A DNA stretch of 34,689 bases. Origin: Bacteroidales bacterium. Lineage in GTDB: Bacteria > Bacteroidota > Bacteroidia > Bacteroidales > UBA7960. Both the position numbers and the translations under genes were made by a program. Below, piece after piece: positions 1-8,728 of this stretch. The stretch covers positions 1-34,689 of the forward strand of contig PUKZ01000146.1 in NCBI GenBank assembly GCA_003550725.1, in the 5' to 3' direction. Under the pieces are notes generated by a model that made no database searches, was not told the DNA's origin, and worked only from the letters and a program-made list of their open reading frames with translations. Numbering within the stretch: the stretch's first letter is position 1; every line of letters starts with the position of its first letter.

Positions 1-258
1 AGGTTTTTATATAATACACTGTTTTAAAAAGAATTTTATTTTGATTTTTTACTTCGGCACAATTTCTCTTTGATATAAATATTAATATATATAGAATATT
101 GAATTATAATTACAAGCTTGTTTAACGGGATAAATATTATATATCAATAATAAATTTCTTAGATTTACTGAATTTAAAAAAATAGAAATTGATTGTTTGA
201 GCCGGCTACGATGAGTTTTTTTGAATTTGTATTCTGCAAAACTAATAATTAGGTTCTA

Positions 259-1053
259 TTATGCTTTTTTATCATAAGATCCATACCCTTTCATAATACC
301 ACGGCTGGATTTTGCGATAAAATAAAGTATTTCGTCACGTTCCGGTGTAGCGGGCATTTCTGCTTCAATAAATGCCAGGGCTTGGGATACATTATAGTTT
401 TTCAGGTATAATACTCTGTATATATCTTGTATTTCGTTGATCTTTTGGGCAGGATATCCTCTTCTTCTCATTCCAATTGAGTTAATGCCAACAAATGATA
501 ATGGGTCACGTGCAGCTTTTGTGAAAGGAGGTACGTCTTTACGAACCAGGCTGCCGCCTGAAATCATGACATGAGATCCTATGTTGACAAATTGATGAAC
601 AGCTGATAATCCACCAATAATGGCAAAATCATCAATTATTATATGGCCTGCCAGGGTAGCGGCATTAGCCAGGATACAATTGTTTTTTATTACGCAGTCA
701 TGGGCTATATGAACATATGCCATAAGAAGGCAATTATTTCCCACGATTGTTTTATAAGAAGCTTTAGTTCCCCTGTTAATAGTTACAAACTCTCTTATTA
801 TTGTATTATTTCCAATTTCTGTTGTTGTTTCCTCACCTTCAAATTTCAAGTCTTGTGGTATAGCACTTATTACGGCACCGGGAAATATTTTACAGTTTTT
901 GCCTATGCGAGCACCCTCCATAATCGTTACATTTGATCCTATCCATGTGCCATCGCCTATTTCAACGTTTTTGTGTATAGTAACAAATGGATCAATAATA
1001 ACATTTTTTGCTATTTTAGCTTCCGGGTGAATATATGCTAGAGGTTGATTCAT
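259..1053 (-). CDS. lpxA: Acyl-ACP--UDP-N-acetylglucosamine O-acyltransferase LpxA
   Basis: LpxA performs the first step of lipid A synthesis in the cytoplasm: transfer of a 3-hydroxyacyl chain from ACP to the 3-OH of UDP-GlcNAc. The 264-aa length is normal for the family. Residues 1 to about 190 are left-handed beta-helix hexapeptide repeats (such as IGDGTWIGSNVTI), followed by a helical C-terminal domain. The conserved HIAHDC segment at 115-120 places the catalytic histidine at His118 (His125 in E. coli), and the ANAATLAGH block follows directly. It lies 17 nt after the lpxC/fabZ stop on the same strand and is probably co-transcribed with it and lpxD. No gene or clear terminator is seen in the 258 bases beyond its stop. 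Identification is secure. Confidence 0.97.
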   Translation of the reverse strand: MNQPLAYIHPEAKIAKNVIIDPFVTIHKNVEIGDGTWIGSNVTIMEGARIGKNCKIFPGAVISAIPQDLKFEGEETTTEIGNNTIIREFVTINRGTKASYKTIVGNNCLLMAYVHIAHDCVIKNNCILANAATLAGHIIIDDFAIIGGLSAVHQFVNIGSHVMISGGSLVRKDVPPFTKAARDPLSFVGINSIGMRRRGYPAQKINEIQDIYRVLYLKNYNVSQALAFIEAEMPATPERDEILYFIAKSSRGIMKGYGSYDKKA

Positions 1054-1070
1054 TTATTTACTATAATAGA

Positions 1071-2462
1071 TTATTTTTTTGCAATTTGAGCCATTAATTC
1101 GGCTTCTGTTACTATATTATTTCCAACGTAAGCTACTCCATGCATATGGCAAATACCTCTTCTTATAGGTGCCAGCAGGTAGAGTTTGAAAATGAGAGTG
1201 TCTCCGGGAACAACTTTTTTCTTAAAGCGCACTTTATCTATTTTCAGAAAGTATGTGTTGTAATTTTCCGGGTCATCTACATTAGATAAACTTAATATAC
1301 CACCTGTTTGTGCCATGGCTTCTATTTGTAAAACACCAGGCATTATAGGCTCTTTTGGGAAATGACCCTGGAAAAAACTTTCATTCATAGTCACATTCTT
1401 TACCCCAACAACATGATCTTTACTCATTTCAATGATTTTGTCAACTAATAAGAAAGGATAACGATGAGGTAGTGTTTTCTTTATATCGTTGATATCATAT
1501 AAGGCTTTAGCATTTGGATCATAAACAGGTACATCTTTGGTAGCTAATTTGTTTTTGATATATTCTTTTATTTTCCTGGCAAACTCAATATTAGCCGAAT
1601 GCCCGGGTTTATTGGCTATTATTTGTGCCCTGAATGGTTTACCAACCAGGGTCATGTCACCCAATATGTCAATAATTTTATGTCTTGCCGGCTCGTTGTG
1701 ATAATACAGATCAAGGTTATTTAATATTCCTTCATCTTTTACTTTTATTTTTGGCTTATTAAACAATGATGCCAATTTGTCAAGGTATGACTGGTCGACA
1801 TTTTTATTTACAAATACTATGGCATTGCTCAAATCTCCACCTTTTATAAGGTTATTTTCAAGCAAATGCTCTAGTTCATGCAAAAAAACAAAAGTACGTG
1901 AGGGAGCAATTTCGTGTTTGAAATCTGATATGTTGTTTAGTGAAGCGTTTTGAGTATTTAATACTTTTGTGTTAAAGTCAATCATACATGAAATACGATA
2001 GCGATCACTGGGTAATGCGATTATTTCAGTATTATTGTTTTGGTTAAAAAATCTTATGGGTTCAGTTATATCAATTACCTCTCGCGGAGCATCTTGTTCA
2101 ACGATACCGGCTTGTTCTAATGCCTCGGCAAAAGGCTTTGAGCTGCCATCAAGAATAGGTATTTCAGGTGAATCCACTTCTATTATAATATTGTCAAGCT
2201 CAAATCCTGATACTGCCGCCAGAACATGTTCCACAGTGGCAATACGAATACCATTTTCTTCCAGAGTTGTACTGCGATTTGTATTTACAACATTGTAGAC
2301 ATCAGCACTTATAAAAGCATCATCATTAATGTCTGTTCTTAAAAAGCGAATTCCACTGTTTTCTGTTGATGGTTTAAATTTTAAATTTATATTTTCGCCT
2401 GTGTGCAAGCCTATACCTGCTACTGTTACAGGGTTTTTTATTGTTTTTTGATTTTCAACCAT
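1071..2462 (-). CDS. lpxC/fabZ: Bifunctional LpxC deacetylase / FabZ 3-hydroxyacyl-ACP dehydratase
   Basis: This 463-aa fusion is typical of Bacteroidota. Residues 1 to about 305 are LpxC, the zinc-dependent deacetylase that removes the N-acetyl group of UDP-3-O-acyl-GlcNAc, the committed step of lipid A synthesis. The zinc ligands align as His79 (VEH), His261 and Asp265 (HKIID), and the catalytic His288 lies in PGHSA. Residues about 318-463 are FabZ, the fatty-acid dehydratase; its catalytic pair is His367 (GHFP) and Glu381 (IEAMAQ), spaced 14 residues apart as in the family. The fusion ties lipid A and fatty acid synthesis into one polypeptide. It sits between lpxD and lpxA. A -7-like element on the minus strand at 2509-2516 (CAAAAGTA read on plus) lies 47 bases upstream and may add local transcription. 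Confidence 0.97.
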   Translation of the reverse strand: MVENQKTIKNPVTVAGIGLHTGENINLKFKPSTENSGIRFLRTDINDDAFISADVYNVVNTNRSTTLEENGIRIATVEHVLAAVSGFELDNIIIEVDSPEIPILDGSSKPFAEALEQAGIVEQDAPREVIDITEPIRFFNQNNNTEIIALPSDRYRISCMIDFNTKVLNTQNASLNNISDFKHEIAPSRTFVFLHELEHLLENNLIKGGDLSNAIVFVNKNVDQSYLDKLASLFNKPKIKVKDEGILNNLDLYYHNEPARHKIIDILGDMTLVGKPFRAQIIANKPGHSANIEFARKIKEYIKNKLATKDVPVYDPNAKALYDINDIKKTLPHRYPFLLVDKIIEMSKDHVVGVKNVTMNESFFQGHFPKEPIMPGVLQIEAMAQTGGILSLSNVDDPENYNTYFLKIDKVRFKKKVVPGDTLIFKLYLLAPIRRGICHMHGVAYVGNNIVTEAELMAQIAKK

Positions 2463-2687
2463 GCTTTATTGTAATTTTATGCTTATGAATTATCAAAATT
2501 AAAAGACACAAAAGTAAACAAATGTTTAGTTGTAAAAAAAGATCTTTTGGTTTTATATGAAATCCGAGATTGCATTTTTTAAGTTCATGGCAGACGAAAT
2601 AGCTTGTTGAAATCGTTTTGATTTAAAAACAAATATAAAATTTTTATTTTATATTTATTAATAAAAGAATATAAGGAGGTTAATATT

Positions 2688-3722
2688 TTATTTGGCTTTT
2701 AATCTTTTTATTTCATTTTCAAGTTCATCGATTCGTTTAACAAATTTTTCCAAATTTCGAAAATGTATATATGATTTTTTATAATTGCTTGCATCAATAG
2801 CCGGAGATCCCATAATTACATCTTTGCTTTTTATGTGAGAGCCTACACCGGATTTAGCTGCCATTTTTACGTTATCTCCTATATTCAAATGGCCGCTTAT
2901 TCCAACCTGGCCGCCAAACATGCAGTTTTTACCAATTTTTGTTGAGCCGGCAATACCTACCTGTGCAGCCATAACAGTGTTTTCGTCAATAACCACGTTG
3001 TGGCCTATTTGTATCAGGTTATCAAGTTTTACACCCTTTTTTATTATTGTTGATCCCATAGTTGCACGATCAACAGTAGTATTAGAACCTATTTCAACAT
3101 TGTCTTCGATTATAACGTTTCCTATTTGTGCAATCTTTTTAAAGTTGCTGTCAGTTTGCATGGCAAAACCAAAACCATCTGAGCCTATAACTGCTCCTGA
3201 GTGAAGTGTGCAATTTTTACCAATAACGGAATGTTCAAAAATTTTTGCCCCGGGATAGATGATCGTATTGTCTCCTATTTTTACATTATCATCGATATAG
3301 GCCTGGGGATTTATTTTAACACCATCACCAATTTCAACATTTTCGCCAATATAAGCAAATTCGCCAATATAAACTTTCTGGCCGATTTTGGCTGATTTAG
3401 AAACATGGGCAACTTGAGATATTCCTGTTTTATCGGGCAGGCTTTTCTTATAAATTTCAAGCAATTGTGCCAATGCATTATAAGCATTATCAACACGTAT
3501 AAGAGTGGTTTGTATTGGTTGTTCGGTTTTAAAATCCTTGTTTACTAAAACAATAGATGCGTTGGTTTTGTATATATAATGTTTATATACCGGATTAGCC
3601 AAAAAAGCCAATGAACCCCTGGATGCTTCTTCTATTTTGGAAACCTTGTTAACCTTAATGTCTTCGTCACCCTCAATTGATCCGTTAAGAAAAGCGGCTA
3701 TTTGTTTTGCAGTAAATTCCAT
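2688..3722 (-). CDS. lpxD: UDP-3-O-(3-hydroxyacyl)glucosamine N-acyltransferase LpxD
   Basis: LpxD adds the N-linked 3-hydroxyacyl chain to UDP-3-O-acyl-glucosamine, the third step of lipid A synthesis. The 344-aa protein has the usual N-terminal uridine-binding domain (1 to about 100), a long left-handed beta-helix of hexapeptide repeats (about 105-315) and a C-terminal helix that is lysine- and glutamate-rich ([11 protein letters not shown]). The IQIGHN segment gives the catalytic histidine at His241, matching His239 of E. coli, and AAQVGIAGS follows. It is transcribed ahead of lpxC/fabZ with a 225-nt gap, so that downstream pair may also have its own promoter. Confidence 0.97.
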   Translation of the reverse strand: MEFTAKQIAAFLNGSIEGDEDIKVNKVSKIEEASRGSLAFLANPVYKHYIYKTNASIVLVNKDFKTEQPIQTTLIRVDNAYNALAQLLEIYKKSLPDKTGISQVAHVSKSAKIGQKVYIGEFAYIGENVEIGDGVKINPQAYIDDNVKIGDNTIIYPGAKIFEHSVIGKNCTLHSGAVIGSDGFGFAMQTDSNFKKIAQIGNVIIEDNVEIGSNTTVDRATMGSTIIKKGVKLDNLIQIGHNVVIDENTVMAAQVGIAGSTKIGKNCMFGGQVGISGHLNIGDNVKMAAKSGVGSHIKSKDVIMGSPAIDASNYKKSYIHFRNLEKFVKRIDELENEIKRLKAK

Positions 3723-3842
3723 TTATTTTGATCTTTTGTATGAGCTTTTAAAATCGATTGCAATTTACCAATAATTTCTTTTGTAGCAAAAGATTTTTAT
3801 TAAGCCTTAATTATTGTTATTTAATAATTATTAAATTATAAA

Positions 3843-5105
3843 TTATTTGTCTAAAAGCATTTTTATTGTTTTAGGGTAGCATATATAGTGTTTTTTAACG
3901 GGAGTTGACAAAACGCTGATATTTAGCTGGTCGGAGGCTTCAGCTATATCAGTTAGAAGGCCATGCTTGTTGATGATAAAAATATTATCTACATTTATAT
4001 CATAGGCATGATTTTCTGTAACATCAACATTTACAAGATAATCAACATCATTTTCGCTTATTTTAAGTTTTGACATTGCAATGTCTTTTATGCGTTCAAT
4101 GTAAGCTTTGCTGAATGGTTCTGTCTGAAGTTCAATTCTGTAAAGATTCCTGTTCAGCAGATTGTTGCATAGTAATGAGAGTATAGGGTCTTCGCTTTTC
4201 GACCACTCCTTGAAAGCTGTATAAAAATCAAAATCATCAAGCCTGGCAAAATTATCAAGTAATTTATGGTTAGATTCAAAATCATGCTTGCTGTAACTGT
4301 TTTTTAAAAAGGGTGATAAATAGTTTGGCACAATAATTTTATCCCCGTTTAATGCCAGCTCTTTAGCTCTTTTAAGTATGTTTATGAGCAATTTTTCTGC
4401 TGAGATAACAGTTTTATGAAGATAACCCTGCCAGTACATAAGCCTGCGTGCAACAATAAATTTTTCAATCGAATAAATTCCTTTTTCTTCTACAACAAGG
4501 TTATCATTTGCAACATAAAGCATTTTGATAATTCTGTCGTAAGAGATAACTCCTTCTGATACTCCGGTAAAATAACTGTCGCGATTAAGATAGTCAAGGC
4601 GGTCCATGTCAAGTTGCCCGGTAACCATCTGATGAAGAAATTTTTTATGATAGTTGTTTTTGAAAATATCGATGGATAGTTGCAATTCACCGTTAAATTC
4701 ATTGTTAAGTTTGTTCATAAATATTTCGGAGAGATCTTCATGACCAAGGTTTTCAACAATTGAACGCTCAAGGGCGTGAGAAAAAGGCCCATGGCCGATA
4801 TCATGCAACAATATGGCTATTATTACACTAAGAGCCTCATCATCGGTAATCTCAAAACCTTTGTAGCGTAATATTTCTATGGCTTGTTCAGTAAGGTGCA
4901 TAGCTCCAAGGCCATGATGAAAACGTGTATGAAGGGCTCCGGGATAAACCAGGTGGGTTAAACCCAACTGCTTTATTCTGCGCAATCTTTGAAAATATGG
5001 ATGCTCTATTAAATCAAAAATAATTTCATCCGGAATTTTTATAAAACCGTAAACCGGATCGTTAAAAATCTTGAGCTTATTTGTTTGATTTTTCTTTATT
5101 TTCAT
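3843..5105 (-). CDS. HD-domain phosphohydrolase (SAMHD1/dGTPase-like, COG1078 type)
   Basis: A 420-aa cytoplasmic protein with a full HD domain: RFHHGLG with His64, then LLHDIGHGPFSH with His101-Asp102, and a later MDRLDYLNRDSYFTG segment (about residue 165 on) that supplies the distal metal ligand and substrate pocket. This pattern is that of the SAMHD1-like phosphohydrolases, which generally act on dNTPs, but the substrate of this bacterial subgroup is mostly unproven. The N-terminal DPVYGFI block is also typical of the subgroup. It precedes lpxD by 120 nt on the same strand; this HD gene often adjoins lpxD in Bacteroidota. No functional tie to lipid A is shown by the sequence. Confidence 0.9.
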   Translation of the reverse strand: MKIKKNQTNKLKIFNDPVYGFIKIPDEIIFDLIEHPYFQRLRRIKQLGLTHLVYPGALHTRFHHGLGAMHLTEQAIEILRYKGFEITDDEALSVIIAILLHDIGHGPFSHALERSIVENLGHEDLSEIFMNKLNNEFNGELQLSIDIFKNNYHKKFLHQMVTGQLDMDRLDYLNRDSYFTGVSEGVISYDRIIKMLYVANDNLVVEEKGIYSIEKFIVARRLMYWQGYLHKTVISAEKLLINILKRAKELALNGDKIIVPNYLSPFLKNSYSKHDFESNHKLLDNFARLDDFDFYTAFKEWSKSEDPILSLLCNNLLNRNLYRIELQTEPFSKAYIERIKDIAMSKLKISENDVDYLVNVDVTENHAYDINVDNIFIINKHGLLTDIAEASDQLNISVLSTPVKKHYICYPKTIKMLLDK

Positions 5106-5323
5106 TCAATTTAGACCTTCCAAACATTAATTTAACCAGAAATCAAATGATTATATATCTTATGTTAGCAGATAAAGTCGTTATTTAAGAATTTTAATAA
5201 ATAAATTACGAAATTATCACATTTTTTTGTTTTTGAAACTTTGGATAGCGAATTACTTATGGCAATAAATTGTACTGCAAGTAACACATAAGTAAAAACT
5301 ACATAATATACATAATACAACAT

Positions 5324-5358
5324 AAAAAAACCGCCTCATTGATTTGAGACGGTTTTTT
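5324..5358 (-). terminator. Bidirectional intrinsic terminator after tRNA-His
   Basis: A hairpin with arms ACCGCCTCA and TGAGACGGT (one C-A mismatch) and a short AT loop, flanked by an A-run on the left and a T-run on the right, so it can stop transcription in both directions. It lies 8 bases beyond the 3' end of tRNA-His and between that gene and the HD phosphohydrolase. Confidence 0.85.
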
Positions 5359-5365
5359 AACTTAG

Positions 5366-5440
5366 GGTGGAAGATGGGACTTGAACCCACGACCCCCAGA
5401 ACCACAATCTGGTGCTCTAACCAACTGAGCTACATCCACC
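5366..5440 (-). tRNA. tRNA-His (anticodon GTG)
   Basis: A cloverleaf is readable on the minus strand: D-stem GCTC/GAGC, anticodon stem CCAGA/TCTGG with loop TTGTGGT (anticodon GTG at 5403-5405), T-arm GTGGG/CCCAT with loop TTCAAGT. The gene has the histidine hallmark, an extra G at position -1 (base 5440) facing C73 (base 5366). The CCA end is not encoded. Acceptor pair 6-67 is a T-T mismatch. A terminator follows at 5324-5358 and a -7 element lies upstream at 5453-5460. Confidence 0.97.
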
Positions 5441-5452
5441 ATTTTGATGGTG

Positions 5453-5460
5453 CAAAGATA
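5453..5460 (-). promoter_or_regulatory. -7 element of the tRNA-His promoter
   Basis: Read on the minus strand this is TATCTTTG, a perfect match to the Bacteroidota -7 consensus TAnnTTTG, ending 13 bases before the tRNA 5' end. The -33 region is only a T-run (weak). The same octamer recurs upstream of fusA2, folA and the coiled-coil gene in this window, which supports it as this genome's housekeeping promoter motif. Confidence 0.6.
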
Positions 5461-5619
5461 AAGATTTTTTCAATTGTATAAAACCACATCTGATAATAAA
5501 CTAATTTTTAAACAAAATTTGCCTTATTAAAACTTTAAAACCAGCAGGGTATATAACATATTAAAATGTTTATTGTCAGATATGAATTTCATTATTTTAA
5601 TGGGATGTTTATAATATTC

Positions 5620-6681
5620 TTAATGGCTGTCAGCTAAAAAAATTTGCCAATTATTAATGTTTTTTATATCTATCCCGTCAATAAAGAAGTCATGGTCATT
5701 TATTTCGGGTTTTACTGGCCTTACTAATACTGGGAGTCTTTTTTTGCCGAGAAAATTCCATAATTTAACCGGGGCTGCGATAAACCCGCATTTTTTCATT
5801 AAATATTTGTCGTCGGCAGAAAGTGCCCATGAGCGTAAGAAGGGTATTGTTTTTTGGTGCATTACTGCTTTTATCATACGTTTTAAAATACCCGGCTCTG
5901 CTGTGGCATATTCCCAGATCTTGTATTGAGTATCTGTAAGTTTTTTTATTATCAGATAGCCTTTAAGTATATTATTCTGATAATAGTAAATAAAAGTGTA
6001 ACTTTCCGTTTCGTAGAAATACCGCCAGTTAAAATAATCTGCATCGCGAATATTAGAAATTTTTTCAGGGTTCCGGCAATGATTTATAAGCGATGATATT
6101 TCTGCGGATTTAAGTTTATGAGTTATTTTTATTTTATATGTTTGTTTTTTTATCAAACTATTTTCCTGTTGCCGGACTTTTTTAAAGCCGGTTTTTATAA
6201 GAATATAGTTAAGCAAAGATGCTTTAATGCAGAAGCTTTTTATTCCGTTTGTTTCTTTCCATTGTTGCTTAAGGCAGACAGGGGTACTGTATTGGTTTGA
6301 TGACAAATTGAGTATTAATTTATTTCCGGGATAAAAATTAGCTTTATCTTCAAAAAAAGCTTTGTTTAATCGCGATAGGATGCCTTTTCTTCTGTATTGG
6401 GGATGAACAATGGCATCTGCCGGGCTAAAAACTTTTATTTCTTTTGATTTACCGTAAACAAATCGTTGAACAACGAATGCCCGGCAACCAACAACTTTTT
6501 GATTGTGGATTGCAATATAAATAAAGGGATCTTGTGTATAAGGGTTTTTTTCATAACGCCACTCGAAAAACTCTTTTTGATCGGGTTGGTCAAGATGAGT
6601 CCATAAAAACTTAAGCAGGTCTAAAAGATCCTTTTTATATTCAGTGCTGTATTTAATTATTTCGAATTGATGTTCACTCAT
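5620..6681 (-). CDS. GNAT family N-acetyltransferase (glycan-locus type)
   Basis: A 353-aa protein whose N-terminal half has a GNAT fold: the acyl-CoA loop motif QYRRKGI lies at residues 95-101, preceded by the beta-strand segment DAIVHP. Residues about 190-340 form a second domain with a DADYFNWRYF-like segment, seen in long GNAT proteins encoded in polysaccharide clusters. It probably N-acylates a sugar nucleotide amine or another cytoplasmic substrate, but the acceptor cannot be read from sequence. It follows the GINT1-like gene by 39 nt on the same strand, so the two are likely one transcript. Confidence 0.75.
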   Translation of the reverse strand: MSEHQFEIIKYSTEYKKDLLDLLKFLWTHLDQPDQKEFFEWRYEKNPYTQDPFIYIAIHNQKVVGCRAFVVQRFVYGKSKEIKVFSPADAIVHPQYRRKGILSRLNKAFFEDKANFYPGNKLILNLSSNQYSTPVCLKQQWKETNGIKSFCIKASLLNYILIKTGFKKVRQQENSLIKKQTYKIKITHKLKSAEISSLINHCRNPEKISNIRDADYFNWRYFYETESYTFIYYYQNNILKGYLIIKKLTDTQYKIWEYATAEPGILKRMIKAVMHQKTIPFLRSWALSADDKYLMKKCGFIAAPVKLWNFLGKKRLPVLVRPVKPEINDHDFFIDGIDIKNINNWQIFLADSH

Positions 6682-6720
6682 ATATCAGATGGGTGTTTAA
6701 CATTTTATACTCCGGTGTTT

Positions 6721-8394
6721 TTAAATAAACCTCTTTCTTTTAATTAATGCATCTATTATTGTTAATTTGCCGCAAAGATTTAATGTATGTGTGCCAAGCA
6801 GGTCATTTTCCCAATTCGGATATATTGACTGTATTTGTTTTTCTTCATATTCATATTCGTTTAATTTAATTATTTCCCTGATTTGCATTCCGTATCCATA
6901 ATGCTTTGAGCAGTTTTGTGCCGGCCTGAAAATTTGATTTCCAATTGTAAAAATATTACCAGCCGGCCGTGAACATCTTACATCAGATATTATCGGGTTT
7001 TGCGGATGTGGTTTCCAGTTGCCTTTTAACAGGTTGTCTGAATAAAAAAGATAAACTTCATCATTAACAGATGTGCCGATATTAGGTTTGAGGCTTGTGA
7101 AAAGCCAGTATTTGTCGTTATATTTAAACAAGGTAGTATCAGCTGCTTCGATTTTATCTATCAATATTTCTTCAAGCTCCCATCTCATTGGGAAATCAAT
7201 ACACTTATATAATTCAATTCTATGTTTTTGAATTGTTTCAGGTATCATGTATGTTTGCCCATTTTCCTGGAAAATAAATGGATATGACAAGTGATAGTCT
7301 CTTTCAAGAACTACTTTTGAATCGCCATATTTTCCATTATTATCCATTTCTATAACCGAGATCTTCCCTTTTTTTTCTTTATAAACCAATTCTTCAACAA
7401 AAATGTAATATTTGTTATTTTTATTAACAACAAAAGGATCTGCCCAAAACCTGTCTTTAGGAGGAATAATTCTTTTAAACCTGTATAATGGTTTAGAAAT
7501 TTTTTCACTGTTTGTTAAATCATAAAGCAAAATCCATTGTTCAAAGCAGAATATCTTGAAAACTTTTCGCCTTAAATAATTCCTGAAAATTTTAAAAACA
7601 GCCTTTAATAACTCCAGGTTTTTGGGTGTAGAGTAAATTCTGTTATAATATAAGAACGGGTCTTTATTATATTTACTTAAATTGCTGAAAAAATCTTTTT
7701 CTCCCAGACGGTATAACTCTTCCAGTTTTCTCGGTATTAAAGATCTTGCTTTCCAATAAAAATTGTTTTTATTCCAGTTTATACTATTATTGTTTGTACA
7801 GAAAAAAGATTTGCTTATGGTTTGTCCACCACCTAAATCTTCTGTTAATATTTGAAGGGTTATGCCTGACGCATTCCATTGATTAAGCAACTCCCATGCA
7901 CCGGCAGAATCGCCCCTGATTAGTTTATTATCACCATAATGACATGACCAAATTCCAAATTTTGAACAATTTAATATTTCCCCTATTAATATTCTAAAAC
8001 CAAACCTTATTAATACATCAACATCATATGTTTTTATTATATTTATATCTTTGCTAAGTATTTTGTCGTTAAACTTTGTTTCTTCTGTACTAACGGTTAT
8101 TTCAGGGCAGTTAATAAGATCACTTAAGTTTTTTTGTTCAAAAGCATTAGGAACAGGTTTAAATAGTTTATTTTCTAGTTTACAATATAGATAGAATAAT
8201 ATATTGCGTCTTTTGCTATAAATTCTTTTGATTAAAGATTTTTTCTTTGTTGTTGTACTTTGTTTTTTGATCACCAAAGAAATCTCTGAATAATCAGAAT
8301 GTTTAATTTCCTCAATCATTTCATATGTCCATCGGGGTAAATTATAATCTTCTATAAGCAGACCTATTTTTAATTTTTCTTTATTCATTTGCAT
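6721..8394 (-). CDS. Formyltransferase-like / glucosamine inositolphosphorylceramide transferase-like fusion
   Basis: A 557-aa protein with two parts. Residues 1 to about 235 resemble a formyltransferase fold: IWSCHYGD (near 150) aligns with the HPS segment and GDSAGAWELL with the following substrate helix, but the usual Asn-His-Asp set seems incomplete (SCH for NxH, LGGG where an Asp-Thr-Gly is usual). Residues about 300-557 are a five-bladed propeller like that of GINT1 glucosaminyltransferases and GH43 folds, with repeated blade motifs FWADPFVV, YPFIF, AADTTLF and CSRPAGNIF. Proteins of this architecture occur in bacterial O-antigen and capsule loci. A sugar-modifying or transferase role is inferred. 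Start could be Met1 or Met3. It is divergent from the flippase gene. Confidence 0.65.
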   Translation of the reverse strand: MQMNKEKLKIGLLIEDYNLPRWTYEMIEEIKHSDYSEISLVIKKQSTTTKKKSLIKRIYSKRRNILFYLYCKLENKLFKPVPNAFEQKNLSDLINCPEITVSTEETKFNDKILSKDINIIKTYDVDVLIRFGFRILIGEILNCSKFGIWSCHYGDNKLIRGDSAGAWELLNQWNASGITLQILTEDLGGGQTISKSFFCTNNNSINWNKNNFYWKARSLIPRKLEELYRLGEKDFFSNLSKYNKDPFLYYNRIYSTPKNLELLKAVFKIFRNYLRRKVFKIFCFEQWILLYDLTNSEKISKPLYRFKRIIPPKDRFWADPFVVNKNNKYYIFVEELVYKEKKGKISVIEMDNNGKYGDSKVVLERDYHLSYPFIFQENGQTYMIPETIQKHRIELYKCIDFPMRWELEEILIDKIEAADTTLFKYNDKYWLFTSLKPNIGTSVNDEVYLFYSDNLLKGNWKPHPQNPIISDVRCSRPAGNIFTIGNQIFRPAQNCSKHYGYGMQIREIIKLNEYEYEEKQIQSIYPNWENDLLGTHTLNLCGKLTIIDALIKRKRFI

Positions 8395-8728
8395 AAAATG
8401 TATATAAAGTTGTGATAATTAGATTCTTAGTAGCTGACAATCCCGAAAGATCGGTATTATTCGTCACAATTTGATTGAAAAAATCAAAACAAAGTAAACG
8501 ACTTTTTTATATAGATAAGTTAAAAAGAAAAATTTTTAAATAAATAATAGCAAAAGTTAAACATTCATTAGGCAAAAATCTTTATCAAAGTTCTGTTAAA
8601 AACCATAAAACAAAAAATATTTAATGATTTTTCAGGTAAATTTAACGATTTAGGGAAAAATACATGGTTAAATGAATAAATTTGTTTTTTTTTTGGTAAA
8701 ATATTCTAATATTTGATGAATTATAAGA
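8395..8728. other. Divergent intergenic region between glycan genes
   Basis: 334 bases separating the minus-strand GINT1-like gene from the plus-strand flippase. It is very AT-rich. A TAAATTTG at 8677-8684 fits the -7 consensus for the flippase, without a recognisable -33 element. No convincing promoter for the minus-strand gene, no terminator and no ORF is visible. Confidence 0.4.

Noticed and set aside
112-121. Palindrome ACAAGCTTGT beyond lpxA
   Set aside because: 10 bp only, no T-run, no sign of a terminator or operator context.
2035-2298. 87-codon ORF antisense to lpxC/fabZ
   Set aside because: Lies wholly within a secure gene on the other strand and has no recognisable protein features.
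2673-2682. AAGGAGGTTA, a perfect Shine-Dalgarno-like string on plus (and anti-SD-like on minus)
   Set aside because: No plus-strand ORF follows within a useful distance, the group seldom uses SD signals, and on minus it lies 5 bases past the lpxD stop; chance is sufficient.
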